54,788 nt of DNA from Gemmatimonadota bacterium (lineage in GTDB: Bacteria > Gemmatimonadota > Gemmatimonadetes > Longimicrobiales > Gaopeijiaceae): assembly GCA_007126575.1 (NCBI GenBank), contig SLBA01000018.1, positions 1 to 54,788 on the forward strand, written 5' to 3'. A program made the translations under genes and the position numbers. The notes beneath the pieces were generated by a model. It searched no databases, was not told the origin of the DNA, and was given only the letters and a program-made list of their open reading frames with translations. Below, in pieces: positions 7,108 through 17,171 of this stretch (position 1 is its first letter; every line of letters starts with the position of its first letter).

Positions 7108-8271
7108 TCAGAGTTCCTTCAGTGCCCGATCGAGATCGTCGAGCAGGTCTCCGATCTCCTCGACGCCCACGGACAGTCGGACGAGACCGTCGGTCACTCC
7201 CATGAAGGCTCGTCGGTCTTCCGGGACCGACGCGTGTGTCATGAGCGCGGGGACCCCGATCATCGACTCGACCCCTCCGAGAGACTCGGCAAGGGCGAAC
7301 AGGTGGGTTCGGTCGACGAAGGCCTTGGCGCGCTCTCCACTCCCGAGCTCCATCGACACCATTCCCGTGAATCCGTCCATCTGTCGGGCGGCGAGCTCGT
7401 GCTGCGGGTGGCTCTCGAGCCCGGGGTAGAAGACCGCGACCGAGGCCGGATGATCTTCGAGAAATCGCGCCACGGCCATGCCGTTCTCGTTGTGCGCCCG
7501 CATCCGCAGATGAAGTGTCTTCGTGCCCCGCAGGACGAGCCATGCGTCCATCGGGCCCGGAACCGCTCCGGTGGACTTTCTCACGAAGTGGATGCGGTCG
7601 GCGAGGTCGTCGTCGTCGACCACCAGCATTCCCCCGATGACATCCGAATGCCCGTTGAGATACTTGGTCGTGGAGTGGGCCACGATGTCGGCGCCCCGTT
7701 CGAGGGGGCGCTGATTGAACGGCGTGGCGAAGGTGTTGTCGACCATGAGGAGCGCATCCCCCTCGTGGGCGATCGTGGCCATCTGCTCGAGGTCGCAGAG
7801 GCGCATCATGGGGTTCGTCGGCGTTTCCACGTGGACGAGCCTCGTGCGGGGGCGCAGGGCCGCGCGGACCTGGTCGGGGTCGCGGGTGTCGACGAAGGTG
7901 AACTCGACCCCGAGCCTCGAGAGCACCTTGTTGAACATCCGGTTGGTGCCCCCGTAGGTGTTCTCCTCGCTCACCACGTGGTCCCCGGCATCGAGCAGCT
8001 TGATCACCGCCTCGATCGCCGAGAGCCCGCTGGCGAAGGCGATCCCATGCGCCCCGCCCTCGAGGGCGGCGATGTTTCCTTCGAGCGCCTCGCGGGTGGG
8101 GTTCTGGACCCGGGCGTACTCGTAGCCCAGGTGGCGCCCGAGCTCGGGCTGTACGTACGTCGAGGTCTGGTAGATGGGCGGCATGATCGCACCGGTCGTC
8201 GGGTCCGGGCGCTGGCCGGCGTGTACGGCTCGGGTTCCGAAGCCGGGGTTGTTGTCGGGCGTGGGTGACAT
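7108..8271 (-). CDS. Trans-sulfuration enzyme: cystathionine gamma-synthase or gamma-lyase (PLP-dependent)
   Basis: A Cys/Met-metabolism PLP enzyme of 387 aa, fold type I. Visible are the N-terminal GFGTRAVHAGQ and PPIYQTSTYV, the family YEYARVQNPTREALE, PLP contacts FASGLSAIEAV and MVDNTFATP, and the Schiff-base Lys203 in STTKYLNGHSD. The C-terminus LVRLSVGVEEIGDLLDDL is typical. Cystathionine gamma-synthase and gamma-lyase cannot be separated from sequence alone; this could make cystathionine from homoserine esters or break it down to cysteine. No methionine regulatory element was recognised in the 155 bp upstream. Confidence 0.88.
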   Translation of the reverse strand: MSPTPDNNPGFGTRAVHAGQRPDPTTGAIMPPIYQTSTYVQPELGRHLGYEYARVQNPTREALEGNIAALEGGAHGIAFASGLSAIEAVIKLLDAGDHVVSEENTYGGTNRMFNKVLSRLGVEFTFVDTRDPDQVRAALRPRTRLVHVETPTNPMMRLCDLEQMATIAHEGDALLMVDNTFATPFNQRPLERGADIVAHSTTKYLNGHSDVIGGMLVVDDDDLADRIHFVRKSTGAVPGPMDAWLVLRGTKTLHLRMRAHNENGMAVARFLEDHPASVAVFYPGLESHPQHELAARQMDGFTGMVSMELGSGERAKAFVDRTHLFALAESLGGVESMIGVPALMTHASVPEDRRAFMGVTDGLVRLSVGVEEIGDLLDDLDRALKEL

Positions 8272-8426
8272 GAAGTCGTCCTGGAAAGTTGAGGGTCGTT
8301 GACCCCTGAACCTAATGGGGCGGGTGAGGGCCGCGCCATCGGGCGGATGCCTTGCGAGCCGACCCGGTTTTCGGGAGAGTAGGGGGCCCCGGAAATGATC
8401 TCACCCCACAGTCATCGGATCTTCTC

Positions 8427-9806
8427 ATGCCTCTCGTTCTCCCCTCTTCGCTCATGGTCAGCGTCTCCGGATTTCGCGGACGGGTCGGAGACCCGCTCAC
8501 ACCGGAGCTCATGGCGGGTCTCGCCGCGGGGTTCGGCTCCTTCCTGGGGGCCGAGGGCTCGGGCGACACGGTGTTCCTGGGCCGCGACTCCCGAACGAGC
8601 GGGACCATCTTCGAAGCCGCGGCGGCCGCGGGCCTCGCGTCGGTCGGGATGGATGTGGTGCGTCTGGGGATCGTCCCCACGCCGACGCTTCTCATGGCGG
8701 CCCGGGACGCGGGCGCGGCCGGCGCCCTGGGGGTGACCGCATCGCACAACCCCGCAGAATGGAACGCGCTGAAATTCGCCGGAGGGGACGGGATGTTTCT
8801 GGACGGCCCCCGGATGCAGCGGTTCCAGTCGAGCCTTCGGGAGGGGGACCCCGTCCGAGCCGCCTGGAACGAACTTGGCCGGATCCACGACGACGACGGT
8901 GCGATCGATCGCCATGTGGCGCAGATTCTCGAGCTTCCGTTCGTGGATCTCGACGCGATTCGGGAGCGTCGGTTTCATGTGGCACTCGATTGCGTGCACG
9001 GGGCGGGGGGAATCGCGGTACCACGGCTGCTCGAAGCGCTGGGGTGCAGGGTCTCGGCCATGGGGATGGAGGCCAATGGCCACTTTCCCCGGGATCCGGA
9101 ACCGACGGCGGCAAACCTTTCCGGGCTGGGGGCGCTCGTGCGGGAGAGCGGGGCGGAGCTGGGATTCGCGGTGGACCCCGACGTGGACCGGCTGTCGCTC
9201 GTCGACGAGACCGGGCGCCCGCTCGGAGAGGACCTGACCCTCGCACTCTGCGCGGTGACCGTTCTGAAGCGCGAGTCCGGCCCGGTGGTCACCAACCTGT
9301 CGACCAGCCGTGTGGTCGAGGACGTGGCGCGCGATGCGGGTGTGGCGTTCACCCTGGCCCCGGTAGGCGAGATCAACGTCTCACGGGCGATGCAGGCGGT
9401 GGGGGCCGTGATCGGAGGGGAGGGGAATGGCGGGGTGATCCTGCCGGCGCTCCACGGGACCCGCGATGCCCTGGTCGGGATGGCCCTCATCTTGCAACAC
9501 CTGGTCGGCCGGGAAACGAGCCTCGGCGAGGCGGCTGCAGCATGGCCGGAGTATCGCATCGTGAAGGAGAAGGCGGCGTTTCCCAGAGAGCGGCTCGACG
9601 AGGGCTATGCGGCGCTGCGCCGAGCCCTCCCCGCGACCCGTGTCGACACGACCGACGGACTGCGGCTGGACTGGCCCGAAGAGGGGCGGTGGCTGCACGT
9701 CCGGCCTTCGGGCACCGAGCCCGTGGTCCGCTTCATCGCCGAGGCTCGGGACGAAGACGGGGCGAGGGAGCTGATAAGAGCGGCGCGTGAGGCCCTCGAG
9801 GGCTGA
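8427..9806 (+). CDS. glmM: Phosphoglucosamine mutase-like phosphohexomutase
   Basis: An alpha-D-phosphohexomutase of 459 aa. The phosphoserine loop GVTASHNP places the catalytic Ser at 106. The metal loop reads DPDVDRLSL, the sugar loop GEGNGGVI, and the phosphate-binding loop RPSGTEPVVRF is near the C-terminus. The neighbour glmS suggests conversion of glucosamine-6-phosphate to glucosamine-1-phosphate. The metal and sugar loops are closer to the archaeal-type enzymes (DPDxDR, GEENGG) than to classical bacterial GlmM (DGDGDR, GEQSGH), so phosphomannomutase or phosphoglucomutase activity is possible. The frame extends to a TTG at 8352, but family similarity starts at MVSVSGFRG, so I use the ATG at 8427. 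A weak promoter candidate (TTGAGG, 18 bases, TAATGG) lies at 8289-8318. Confidence 0.85.
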   Translation: MPLVLPSSLMVSVSGFRGRVGDPLTPELMAGLAAGFGSFLGAEGSGDTVFLGRDSRTSGTIFEAAAAAGLASVGMDVVRLGIVPTPTLLMAARDAGAAGALGVTASHNPAEWNALKFAGGDGMFLDGPRMQRFQSSLREGDPVRAAWNELGRIHDDDGAIDRHVAQILELPFVDLDAIRERRFHVALDCVHGAGGIAVPRLLEALGCRVSAMGMEANGHFPRDPEPTAANLSGLGALVRESGAELGFAVDPDVDRLSLVDETGRPLGEDLTLALCAVTVLKRESGPVVTNLSTSRVVEDVARDAGVAFTLAPVGEINVSRAMQAVGAVIGGEGNGGVILPALHGTRDALVGMALILQHLVGRETSLGEAAAAWPEYRIVKEKAAFPRERLDEGYAALRRALPATRVDTTDGLRLDWPEEGRWLHVRPSGTEPVVRFIAEARDEDGARELIRAAREALEG

Positions 9807-9850
9807 TGCCCCGATGATGTTCACCCGAAGACCGAGAGCGACCGAAAACG

Positions 9851-11689
9851 ATGTGTGGAATCGTGGGCTATGTCGGATCGAAGGAAGCTGCACCCATCCT
9901 TCTCGAAGGACTCAGGCGCCTCGAATACCGGGGGTATGATTCGGCGGGGCTGGCGATCGTCGGCAAAAACGGCGAGATGCACTCCGTGCGCCGACCAGGG
10001 AAGCTCGACCAGCTCGAGGAGGCGGTGGCGGCCCACCATCCCGAGGGAGTCTGCGGGATCGGTCACACCCGCTGGGCGACCCACGGGCCCCCGACCCTCG
10101 AGAACGCCCACCCGCACAAGAGCAACGACGGCTCGATCGCCCTCGTGCACAACGGGATCATCGAGAACGCCGGGACCCTGCGCACCAAGCTGGAAGCGGA
10201 AGGGGTGGTCTTCCAGAGCGATACCGACACCGAGGTGGTGGTTCATCTCATCGATCGGCTCTGGACACCGGATGGGACTCTCGAGCAGGCGGTCTCGGCC
10301 GCGCTCGAGCAGGTGATCGGAGCCTACGGGATCGCGGTGGTGAGCACGAGGGACCCGGGGAAGATCGTGGTGGCCCGGCAGGGATCTCCTCTTCTGCTCG
10401 GGGTGGGCAAGAATGGTGAGGTCCTGGTGGGATCCGATGCCGCGGCCGTCATCGCCCGGACCCGCAACGTCGTCTACCTCGACGATGGCGACTACGCCGT
10501 GCTGACCGCCGACGGGTACCGCACCTACCACCTTCGGCAGGGACCGGTCCAGCGAAAGGTGCACGAGGTCACCTGGGATCTCGAGGCGATCGAGAAGGGT
10601 GGCTTCGACCACTTCATGAAAAAGGAGATCTTCGAGCAGCCCCGCACCCTCGAGGACGTGACCCGGGGGCGCCTGCTCGAGGAGGAGGGGTCGGCGCGTC
10701 TCGGAGGGGTCACGATCAGCGACAAGGAGCTCCTCGAGATCGACCGGATCATCATCACGGCGTGCGGCACCTCGTGGCATTCTGCCCTGATCGGGGAGTA
10801 TCTCCTCGAAGAGCTGGCCCGGATTCCCACCAAGGTGGAATACGCTTCGGAGTTTCGCTACAAGAATCCCGTCGTCGACAGCCGCACGCTTGTGATCTGC
10901 GTGTCGCAGTCGGGCGAGACCGCGGACACTCTCGCGGCGCTGCGGGAGGCGAAGCAGCGGGGGGCCGTCGTGATGGGGATCGTCAACGTGGTCGGCTCCA
11001 CGATCGCCCGGGAAACCGACTTCGGGATCTACCTGCACGCGGGCCCGGAGATCGGAGTGGCTTCGACCAAGGCCTTTACGAGCCAGGTCGCCGCCCTGGC
11101 GCTCTTCACCCTGTACCTGGCCCGCCGCAGGAATCTTTCGATCCTCGAGGGCCGGCGCCTGGTGAAGGCGCTGCAGCAGCTCCCTGCCCAGGTCGCCGAA
11201 ATCCTGCAGCAGGATGCCGAGATCGAGAAGTTGGCGCGGAGATACATCAACGCGCCGAACTTCCTGTATCTGGGGCGCGGGTTCCAGTTTCCGGTGGCAC
11301 TCGAAGGAGCGCTCAAGCTGAAGGAAGTCAGCTACATCCACGCCGAGGGGTATCCGGCCGCGGAGATGAAGCACGGCCCCATCGCGCTGATCGACGAGAA
11401 GATGCCGGTGGTCTTCCTGGCGCCGAAGGACCCGGTCTACCACAAGGTCCTCTCGAACATCGAAGAGGTGAAGGCACGGTCGGGTCACGTGATCGCGGTG
11501 GTCAACGACGGGGTCGAGGAGCTGCAGGGCAAGGTCGACCACTTCCTGCGGGTGCCCGAGACACACCCGGCCCTCCTCCCGATCCTGACCGTGATCCCCC
11601 TCCAGCTCCTCGCGTACCACGTGGCGGTGCTGCGGGGATGCGATGTCGACCAGCCGCGTAACCTCGCCAAGTCCGTCACCGTCGAATAG
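9851..11689 (+). CDS. glmS: Glutamine-fructose-6-phosphate aminotransferase (isomerizing)
   Basis: Makes glucosamine-6-phosphate from fructose-6-phosphate and glutamine, the entry step to peptidoglycan and lipopolysaccharide amino sugars. The start [10 protein letters not shown] gives the N-terminal nucleophile Cys2 of the glutaminase domain (to about residue 225; see [24 protein letters not shown]). Two SIS isomerase domains follow, with [24 protein letters not shown] (here [13 protein letters not shown]) and [20 protein letters not shown]. The C-terminus [13 protein letters not shown] is the family end. Length 612 aa is normal. It lies 44 bp after glmM. Confidence 0.97.
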   Translation: MCGIVGYVGSKEAAPILLEGLRRLEYRGYDSAGLAIVGKNGEMHSVRRPGKLDQLEEAVAAHHPEGVCGIGHTRWATHGPPTLENAHPHKSNDGSIALVHNGIIENAGTLRTKLEAEGVVFQSDTDTEVVVHLIDRLWTPDGTLEQAVSAALEQVIGAYGIAVVSTRDPGKIVVARQGSPLLLGVGKNGEVLVGSDAAAVIARTRNVVYLDDGDYAVLTADGYRTYHLRQGPVQRKVHEVTWDLEAIEKGGFDHFMKKEIFEQPRTLEDVTRGRLLEEEGSARLGGVTISDKELLEIDRIIITACGTSWHSALIGEYLLEELARIPTKVEYASEFRYKNPVVDSRTLVICVSQSGETADTLAALREAKQRGAVVMGIVNVVGSTIARETDFGIYLHAGPEIGVASTKAFTSQVAALALFTLYLARRRNLSILEGRRLVKALQQLPAQVAEILQQDAEIEKLARRYINAPNFLYLGRGFQFPVALEGALKLKEVSYIHAEGYPAAEMKHGPIALIDEKMPVVFLAPKDPVYHKVLSNIEEVKARSGHVIAVVNDGVEELQGKVDHFLRVPETHPALLPILTVIPLQLLAYHVAVLRGCDVDQPRNLAKSVTVE

Positions 11690-11691
11690 CG

Positions 11692-12153
11692 GTGCGAGTC
11701 GTCCTTCAGCGCGTCGAACGCGCGCGAGTGACGGTCGACGGGCGCACCACCGGCGAGATCGGAGCGGGACTCCTTCTCCTGGTCGGCTTCGGGCCCGACG
11801 ACGGCGAGGCGGAATCGGTCTGGATGGCCGACAAGGTCGTCGGCCTTCGGATCTTCAACGATGCCGAGGGCCGAATGAACCGTCCGCTGGACAAGGTGGA
11901 TGGCGAGCTTCTCGTGGTCAGCCAGTTCACCCTCCACGGGGATGTGCGCAAGGGGCGCCGGCCATCGTTCGTCGGTGCCGCGCCGCCCGACCGTGCGGAA
12001 CGACTCTATGGCCGGTTCGTCGAACTCCTTCGAGCCCGGGCTCCCGGGGGGGTGGACTCCGTGCAGACCGGCGAGTTCGGGGCCATGATGAAGGTGGAGC
12101 TGGTCAATGATGGTCCGGTGACCCTGATCCTCGAGAGAGGGGAAGGGGAGTGA
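11692..12153 (+). CDS. dtd: D-aminoacyl-tRNA deacylase
   Basis: Removes D-amino acids, and glycine from mischarged tRNA-Ala, as a proofreading step in translation. The 153-aa protein starts [17 protein letters not shown] and has the family motif [17 protein letters not shown] (77-93) with the catalytic SQxT, plus the second motif NDGPVTL near 139-145 with the Gly-cisPro pair. It starts with GTG two bases after the glmS stop, so it is translationally linked to glmS. The next gene, maf, overlaps its stop by four bases. Confidence 0.96.
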   Translation: MRVVLQRVERARVTVDGRTTGEIGAGLLLLVGFGPDDGEAESVWMADKVVGLRIFNDAEGRMNRPLDKVDGELLVVSQFTLHGDVRKGRRPSFVGAAPPDRAERLYGRFVELLRARAPGGVDSVQTGEFGAMMKVELVNDGPVTLILERGEGE

Positions 12154-12749
12154 AGACCTCGCCCCCCTGGATCCTGGCCTCGGCCTCCCCCCGGCGGGCC
12201 GAGATCCTGGAGATGCTCGGGATCGCCTTCGACGTTCAGCCTGCCCATATCGACGAATCGGTGATTCCCGGCGAGGCTCCCGGGGAGCACGTCGAGCGGC
12301 TCGCCCGGGGCAAGGCCGCCGCGATCTCCTCGCTTCACCCCGGGCGCGTGGTCGTGGCCGGCGACACCGTCGTCACGATCGATGGAGAGATCCTGGGGAA
12401 GCCCGTCGACGAGGACGAGGCCGTCCGGATGCTCCTGCGACTGGCCGGCCGGGGGCACGAGGTCTTCTCGGCGCTCGCGGTGGCCGAGGGCACGCGGAGC
12501 GCAGGCATCCTGCACTCGGGGGTCCGGTCCACCCGGGTCCACTTCCGGAGCTTCGGTGAGGGCACCGCTCGGGCGTACGTCGAGACGGGGGAGCCGATGG
12601 ACAAGGCGGGGGCGTACGGGATCCAGGGCCTCGGGGCCGTCCTCGTCGAGGGGATCGAGGGGGACTACACCGGGGTGGTCGGTCTGCCGGTGCCCCTCCT
12701 CCTCGAACTGTCGGCAGCCATCGGATTCGCGTATCGTTTTCCGAAGTAG
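12150..12749 (+). CDS. maf: Maf-type nucleoside triphosphate pyrophosphatase
   Basis: A house-cleaning pyrophosphatase that hydrolyses non-canonical or excess NTPs (the dTTP/UTP group is likely). Seen are [13 protein letters not shown] at 8-20 with the phosphate-binding [14 protein letters not shown] near 70, [10 protein letters not shown] near 82, and the C-terminal [19 protein letters not shown] and [10 protein letters not shown]. Length 199 aa is usual. The GTG start overlaps the dtd stop (GTGA). Confidence 0.93.
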   Translation: MKTSPPWILASASPRRAEILEMLGIAFDVQPAHIDESVIPGEAPGEHVERLARGKAAAISSLHPGRVVVAGDTVVTIDGEILGKPVDEDEAVRMLLRLAGRGHEVFSALAVAEGTRSAGILHSGVRSTRVHFRSFGEGTARAYVETGEPMDKAGAYGIQGLGAVLVEGIEGDYTGVVGLPVPLLLELSAAIGFAYRFPK

Positions 12750-12799
12750 AGGACTGTGACGAATCCTCTGGTCAAGACTCTGGAGTGGGAGAGGATCTC

Positions 12800-14305
12800 A
12801 TGAGCGCAACGCCATCCATTCTTGCCCTCGATCAGGGCACGACCGGGAGCACCGCTCTCGTGATCGCCGCCGACGGACGGGTGCTCGGCCGCGGGTACTC
12901 GGAATTTCCCCAGTACTTTCCCAAAGGTGGATGGGTCGAGCACGACGCCGACGAGATCTGGGACACCACCGAACGGGTGGCACGGGCCGCGATGGAGGAG
13001 GCGAGAAACCGGGAGTCCTTCGTCACGCGCACGATCGGAATCACGAACCAGCGCGAGACCTTCGTCCTTTGGGATCGGGAGACCGGTCGCCCGGTCCATC
13101 GCGCGATCGTCTGGCAGGACCGTCGGACGGCGGCGCTCTGTCGGGAGCTGAAGGAGGCCGGGCACGAGGACGAGGTCCGAAGGCGGACCGGCCTCCTCCT
13201 GGATCCCTACTTCTCGGGGACGAAGCTGACCTGGCTCTTCCGAGAGGAGCCGGAGCTGCGTCGGAGGGCCGAGGCGGGCGAGCTGGCCTTCGGTACCATC
13301 GACAGCTGGCTCATCTGGAGGCTCACGGGCGGCCGAGTCCACGCGACCGACCCCACGAATGCATCGAGAACGCTCCTCTACGACCTGGAGTCCGGCGATT
13401 GGAACGACGACCTGCTCGGGATCTTCGAGGTTCCCCGGGCGCTCCTCCCCGACATCCGACCGTCGGCCGGAGACTTCGGGGTCGCCGACGGGGACCGTCT
13501 GGGAATCAGCGTTCCGATCTCGGGGGTTGCCGGCGATCAGCAGGCCGCGCTCTTCGGCCAGGGGTGCTGGGACGCGGGGCTGGCGAAGAACACCTACGGC
13601 ACCGGGGCGTTTCTCCTCCTGAACACGGGGCAGGACGCGGTGGCGTCGGAACACGGGCTCCTGACCACGGTGGCCTGTGACCGCAACGGGGGGCGAGCCT
13701 TCGCGCTCGAGGGGTCGATCTTCATTGCTGGAGCCGCGGTCCAGTGGCTGCGCGATGGGCTCGGACTCATGGACAGGGCCGAGGAGTCCGAGGCGATGGC
13801 ACGGGGACTCGACGGCAATGACGGCGTGTACTTCGTGCCGGCGTTCGTCGGTCTCGGCGCCCCGCACTGGGAGCCCGACGCCCGGGGCACGATCGTGGGG
13901 CTGACGCGGGGCACCACGCGGGAGCACCTGGTGCGGGCCGCGCTCGAGGCGATGGCGTACGGGACCGTCGACGTGCTGCGGGCGATGGAGGCGGATTCCG
14001 GTGTAGAGACCCGCGAGCTCCGGGTGGATGGCGGCGCCTCGGCCAACGACTGGCTCATGAGCTTTCAGGCCGGTGTGCTCGACTGTCCCGTCCGTCGGCC
14101 GGCGCTGGTCGAGACGACCGCGCTCGGCGCCGCCGGTCTCGCTGGCCTGCAGGAAGGTATCTGGGACTCGGCCGAGGACTTCATCTCGGCCCAGGGCGAT
14201 CCCCGGATCTTCCAGCCGAGGCTGGGTTCTTCGGAGCGCAAGAGGCTTCTCGAGGGGTGGGATCGGGCGGTCAAGGCGACGCGTTCCTTCCGGCCTCCGG
14301 AGTGA
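12800..14305 (+). CDS. glpK: Glycerol kinase
   Basis: An FGGY-family kinase that makes glycerol-3-phosphate from glycerol and ATP. The N-terminus has LALDQGTTGSTALV (ATP site). Other family segments are IGITNQRETFVLWD, PVHRAIVWQDRRT, PYFSGTKLTWL, GTIDSWLIWRLTGG, GDQQAALFGQGC and KNTYGTGAFLLLNTG, and the C-terminal LRVDGGASANDWLM. The ATG at 12800 has GGGAGAGG just upstream; the frame also opens at a GTG at 12785, which overlaps that ribosome site and is unlikely. The product is 501 aa, the usual size. No glycerol facilitator or glpD is nearby. Confidence 0.96.
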   Translation: MSATPSILALDQGTTGSTALVIAADGRVLGRGYSEFPQYFPKGGWVEHDADEIWDTTERVARAAMEEARNRESFVTRTIGITNQRETFVLWDRETGRPVHRAIVWQDRRTAALCRELKEAGHEDEVRRRTGLLLDPYFSGTKLTWLFREEPELRRRAEAGELAFGTIDSWLIWRLTGGRVHATDPTNASRTLLYDLESGDWNDDLLGIFEVPRALLPDIRPSAGDFGVADGDRLGISVPISGVAGDQQAALFGQGCWDAGLAKNTYGTGAFLLLNTGQDAVASEHGLLTTVACDRNGGRAFALEGSIFIAGAAVQWLRDGLGLMDRAEESEAMARGLDGNDGVYFVPAFVGLGAPHWEPDARGTIVGLTRGTTREHLVRAALEAMAYGTVDVLRAMEADSGVETRELRVDGGASANDWLMSFQAGVLDCPVRRPALVETTALGAAGLAGLQEGIWDSAEDFISAQGDPRIFQPRLGSSERKRLLEGWDRAVKATRSFRPPE

Positions 14306-14343
14306 GCCGGAGTGTCGGGAATCGGACGGAAGCGGGGTCGGAT

Positions 14344-14372
14344 TTGAACACCGGCCGATTTCGGGGTATGTT
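14344..14372 (+). promoter_or_regulatory. Sigma-70 type promoter of the ccm operon
   Basis: TTGAAC (14344-14349), 17 bases, TATGTT (14367-14372). Transcription would start near 14379, about 60 bases before the ccmE ATG. It lies in the only real gap (134 bp) before the overlapping ccm genes, so it probably drives the whole operon. Confidence 0.62.
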
Positions 14373-14439
14373 ACAGCCGTCGACGTAAAACCGCCGACAC
14401 AATCCACCCTGAGTTCGACTTCTCCCCGGAGACCCCAAG

Positions 14440-15012
14440 ATGCGCCGGGATCGCACGTTTTTCACTGGACTGGTCGGAGTGACGGCCGTTGTCGGCTGGC
14501 TGATCTGGACCGGTATCGCCGACACGCTCGTCTATTATCATACCCCGTCGGAGCTGCTGGCGCTGGCGGCCTCCGACGATCTCATCCAGGAGCGTGGCGT
14601 GAAGGTGAGCGGGCATGTGGTGCCCGGAAGCTACGCCGCGTCCTCGCGGGAGCTCCTTCACACCTTCCTGGTCTCCGACCCCGATGATCCCGAAGTGCGG
14701 ATCACCGTCGAGTTCCGGCACCCGATCCCCGACACCTTCTCGGACGAAGCCGAAGTCGTGATGGAGGGGCGCTATCTCGGCGACGGGGTGTTCGCCGCGA
14801 CCGAGGTCCTGACCAAGTGCGGAAGCCGGTACGAGGCGATGCCCGAGGAGGGGGACTACTCAGACTACGCGGACTACGGCGACGACGGAGACTACAGCGA
14901 CTACAGCGGCTCCGATGAGTATGGTGCCGAAGACCATGAAAGCGGCGACGCAGCCGGCGATGGCGGACCTTCCGATGCGTCGGCGCCGGCAGGGACGGGG
15001 AGCGAGCGGTGA
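14440..15012 (+). CDS. ccmE: Heme chaperone CcmE, Cys-type (CxxxY) variant
   Basis: CcmE carries heme in the periplasm and hands it to apocytochrome c. The protein has one N-terminal membrane helix (residues 6-24, FFTGLVGVTAVVGWLIW) and an OB-fold domain to about residue 135 (VKVSGHVVPGS, VVMEGRYLGDGVFAATEVLTK as two adjoining strands). The heme-attachment site, HxxxY in E. coli, reads Cys127-Gly-Ser-Arg-Tyr131, so Cys replaces His and Tyr is kept. The tail after residue 137 is very acidic with repeated Tyr-Ser-Asp-Tyr units. It is the first gene of the ccm operon, and ccmF overlaps its stop by four bases. Confidence 0.9.
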   Translation: MRRDRTFFTGLVGVTAVVGWLIWTGIADTLVYYHTPSELLALAASDDLIQERGVKVSGHVVPGSYAASSRELLHTFLVSDPDDPEVRITVEFRHPIPDTFSDEAEVVMEGRYLGDGVFAATEVLTKCGSRYEAMPEEGDYSDYADYGDDGDYSDYSGSDEYGAEDHESGDAAGDGGPSDASAPAGTGSER

Positions 15013-17171
15013 CCGCACTGGGCGAGTTCGCCCTCTGGATCGCCCTGCCCATCGCCATTTGGGGGGGCGTTCTTGCTTTCCTGGGCGGACGCTGGAATCG
15101 GGGTGACCTGGTCCTCAGCGCGGAGCGGAGCGTTCATGCCGTCTTCGCGCTCACCATGATTGCGTCGATCGGGATCATCGTCGCCTTCATGACCGACGAC
15201 TTCCAGTACTGGTACATCTACAACTACTCCAGTCTCGAGCTCGACCCCTTCTTCAAGTTTTCGGGGCTCTGGGCGGGCCAGCGGGGTTCGCTCCTCTTCT
15301 GGGCGCTGAATCTGGCCTTCTTCTCGTCGCTGGCGGTCTGGTTCAATCGGAACAAGAACCGGGAGTTCATGCCCTACGTGGTCGGGACGCTCCTGACGGT
15401 CCTGGCGTTCTTTCTCCTGATCACGCTCTTCATCACGCCCCCCTTCGAGAAGCTCGCTTTCACGCCCCCCGATGGGCGCGGTCTGAATCCGCAGCTCCAG
15501 AACTACTGGATGACGATTCACCCGCCCACCCTGTACCTCGGGTTCACCGCCTTCACCGTGCCCTTCGCCTTCGCGATCGCGGCACTCCTCTCCGGGCGCC
15601 TGGACTCCCGCTGGATCCAGCTGACCCGCAAGTGGATCCTGACCAGCTGGTTCTTCCTCTCGGTCGGGATCATCTTCGGGATGCGCTGGGCGTACGAGGA
15701 GCTGGGCTGGGGCGGATACTGGTTCTGGGATCCGGTCGAGAACGCCTCGCTCCTCCCCTGGCTCACGGCCACGGCATTCCTGCACTCGATCATGATCCAG
15801 GAAAGCCGGGGGATGCTGAAGATCTGGAACATGGGGCTGGTTTGCGTCACCTTCCTCCTGACGATCTTCGCCACCTTCCTGACGCGCTCCGGTCTGATCG
15901 AGTCGGTTCACTCCTTCGCGCTCAGTCTGGACATCGCCTACGCCTTCCTGGCGTTCATGGCGGTGGCGGGGGCAATCTGCATCTTCCTGATCGTCAAGCG
16001 CCTCCCGCTCATGCGCAGCGAGCGGCAGTTCGAGTCCTTCCTCTCTAGAGAGGCGGCTTTCCTACTGAACAACCTGGTGCTCCTGGGCGCCGCCTTCGCG
16101 GTCCTCTGGGGCACCCTCTTCCCCCTGATCACCGAGGGGCTGACCGGGTCGAAGGTCGCGGTGGGCCCTCCCTTCTTCAACCAGGTCAACATCCCGATCG
16201 GACTGCTCCTCCTGGCGCTGATGGGGATCGGCCCGGTGATCGCGTGGCGGCGGGCGAGCGCGAAGAACCTGCGGCGCAATTTCGTCATTCCCGTCGTGGT
16301 GGGGCTGGTGACGGGCGGGGCTCTCACCGCGCTCGGAGTACGCCACGTCTATGCCCTGCTCACCTTCTCGCTCGCCGCCTTCGTCCTGACGATCATCGTG
16401 ATCGAGTTCTGGAAGGGGACCCGGGCCCGGGCGCGCATCGAGGACGAGGGGTATCCGATCGCCTTCATCCACCTGGTTCGCCGCAACCGGCGGCGCTGGG
16501 GGGGCTACATCGTGCACGTCGGCGTGGTCCTGATGTTCGTGGGCTTCGCCGGAGCGGCCTTCGACGTCGAGGTCCGACAGAGCATGGAGCCCGGGGACTC
16601 GATCGAGATCGACTCTCCCTACGGCCACACCTACCGGCTGAGCTATCTGGGGCTGTCCTCGCAGGCGGGGCAGAACATGTGGCAGGTGATCGCCACCTTC
16701 CAGATCGAGCGCGACGGGGTCCAGATCGGATTTCTCGACACCGAACGCAGGCTCTACCAGGCGCCCCCGCAGCCGGTGACCGAGGTCGGCATCCGGTCGA
16801 ACGCGATCGAGGACCTCTACATCATCATGGCCAGCATGGATGAGCGGGTCGGCCTCGGAAACGATCCGGACTTTCAGCGCGCGACCTTCCAGTTCCTGAT
16901 CAACCCCCTGGTGCCCTGGATCTGGTACGGAGGGATCATCCTGGCCTTCGGCACCCTGATCGGGCTCTGGCCCGGAGCGGGAATCCCCGGCGCGCCGTCG
17001 GCCTCGATCGGGGGTGGGGGGACCGGGAGAGGCGGTGGGCGCAGAGACGACGATCCGGACGATGGCGATCCGGTGCCGGACCCCGACCCCATCGAGGGCG
17101 GCACTCCCGACCGCGACCCCGAGCCTTCGAAGCGGCCGATCGAGCCGGCCCCGGTCACCGCCCGCTCATGA
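15009..17171 (+). CDS. ccmF: Cytochrome c heme lyase subunit CcmF
   Basis: The large membrane protein that takes heme from holo-CcmE and attaches it to apocytochrome c. It is 720 aa with many membrane helices. The tryptophan-rich WWD domain is at about 232-252 (WGGYWFWDPVENASLLPWL). Other family segments are FKFSGLWAGQRGSLLFW, MTIHPPTLYLGF and TFLTRSGLIESVHSFA. A periplasmic domain follows near residue 520 (YIVHVGVVLMFVGFAGAAF). After residue about 660 there is a Gly/Asp/Pro-rich tail (DPDDGDPVPDPDPIEGG) not typical of the family. The GTG start overlaps the ccmE stop. Confidence 0.95.
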   Translation: MTALGEFALWIALPIAIWGGVLAFLGGRWNRGDLVLSAERSVHAVFALTMIASIGIIVAFMTDDFQYWYIYNYSSLELDPFFKFSGLWAGQRGSLLFWALNLAFFSSLAVWFNRNKNREFMPYVVGTLLTVLAFFLLITLFITPPFEKLAFTPPDGRGLNPQLQNYWMTIHPPTLYLGFTAFTVPFAFAIAALLSGRLDSRWIQLTRKWILTSWFFLSVGIIFGMRWAYEELGWGGYWFWDPVENASLLPWLTATAFLHSIMIQESRGMLKIWNMGLVCVTFLLTIFATFLTRSGLIESVHSFALSLDIAYAFLAFMAVAGAICIFLIVKRLPLMRSERQFESFLSREAAFLLNNLVLLGAAFAVLWGTLFPLITEGLTGSKVAVGPPFFNQVNIPIGLLLLALMGIGPVIAWRRASAKNLRRNFVIPVVVGLVTGGALTALGVRHVYALLTFSLAAFVLTIIVIEFWKGTRARARIEDEGYPIAFIHLVRRNRRRWGGYIVHVGVVLMFVGFAGAAFDVEVRQSMEPGDSIEIDSPYGHTYRLSYLGLSSQAGQNMWQVIATFQIERDGVQIGFLDTERRLYQAPPQPVTEVGIRSNAIEDLYIIMASMDERVGLGNDPDFQRATFQFLINPLVPWIWYGGIILAFGTLIGLWPGAGIPGAPSASIGGGGTGRGGGRRDDDPDDGDPVPDPDPIEGGTPDRDPEPSKRPIEPAPVTARS

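Noticed and set aside
8272-8426. A SAM riboswitch or methionine operator before the trans-sulfuration gene
   Set aside because: The gap is 155 bp and shows no recognisable riboswitch core or repeat.
9821-11620. A 599-codon open frame antisense to glmS
   Set aside because: It is exactly opposite a fully recognised glmS and reads as a low-complexity shadow of it.
14860-14920. Tandem repeat encoding the YSDY units of CcmE as a possible slippage or assembly error
   Set aside because: The frame stays open, codons vary between units, and the tail is simply acidic low-complexity protein sequence.
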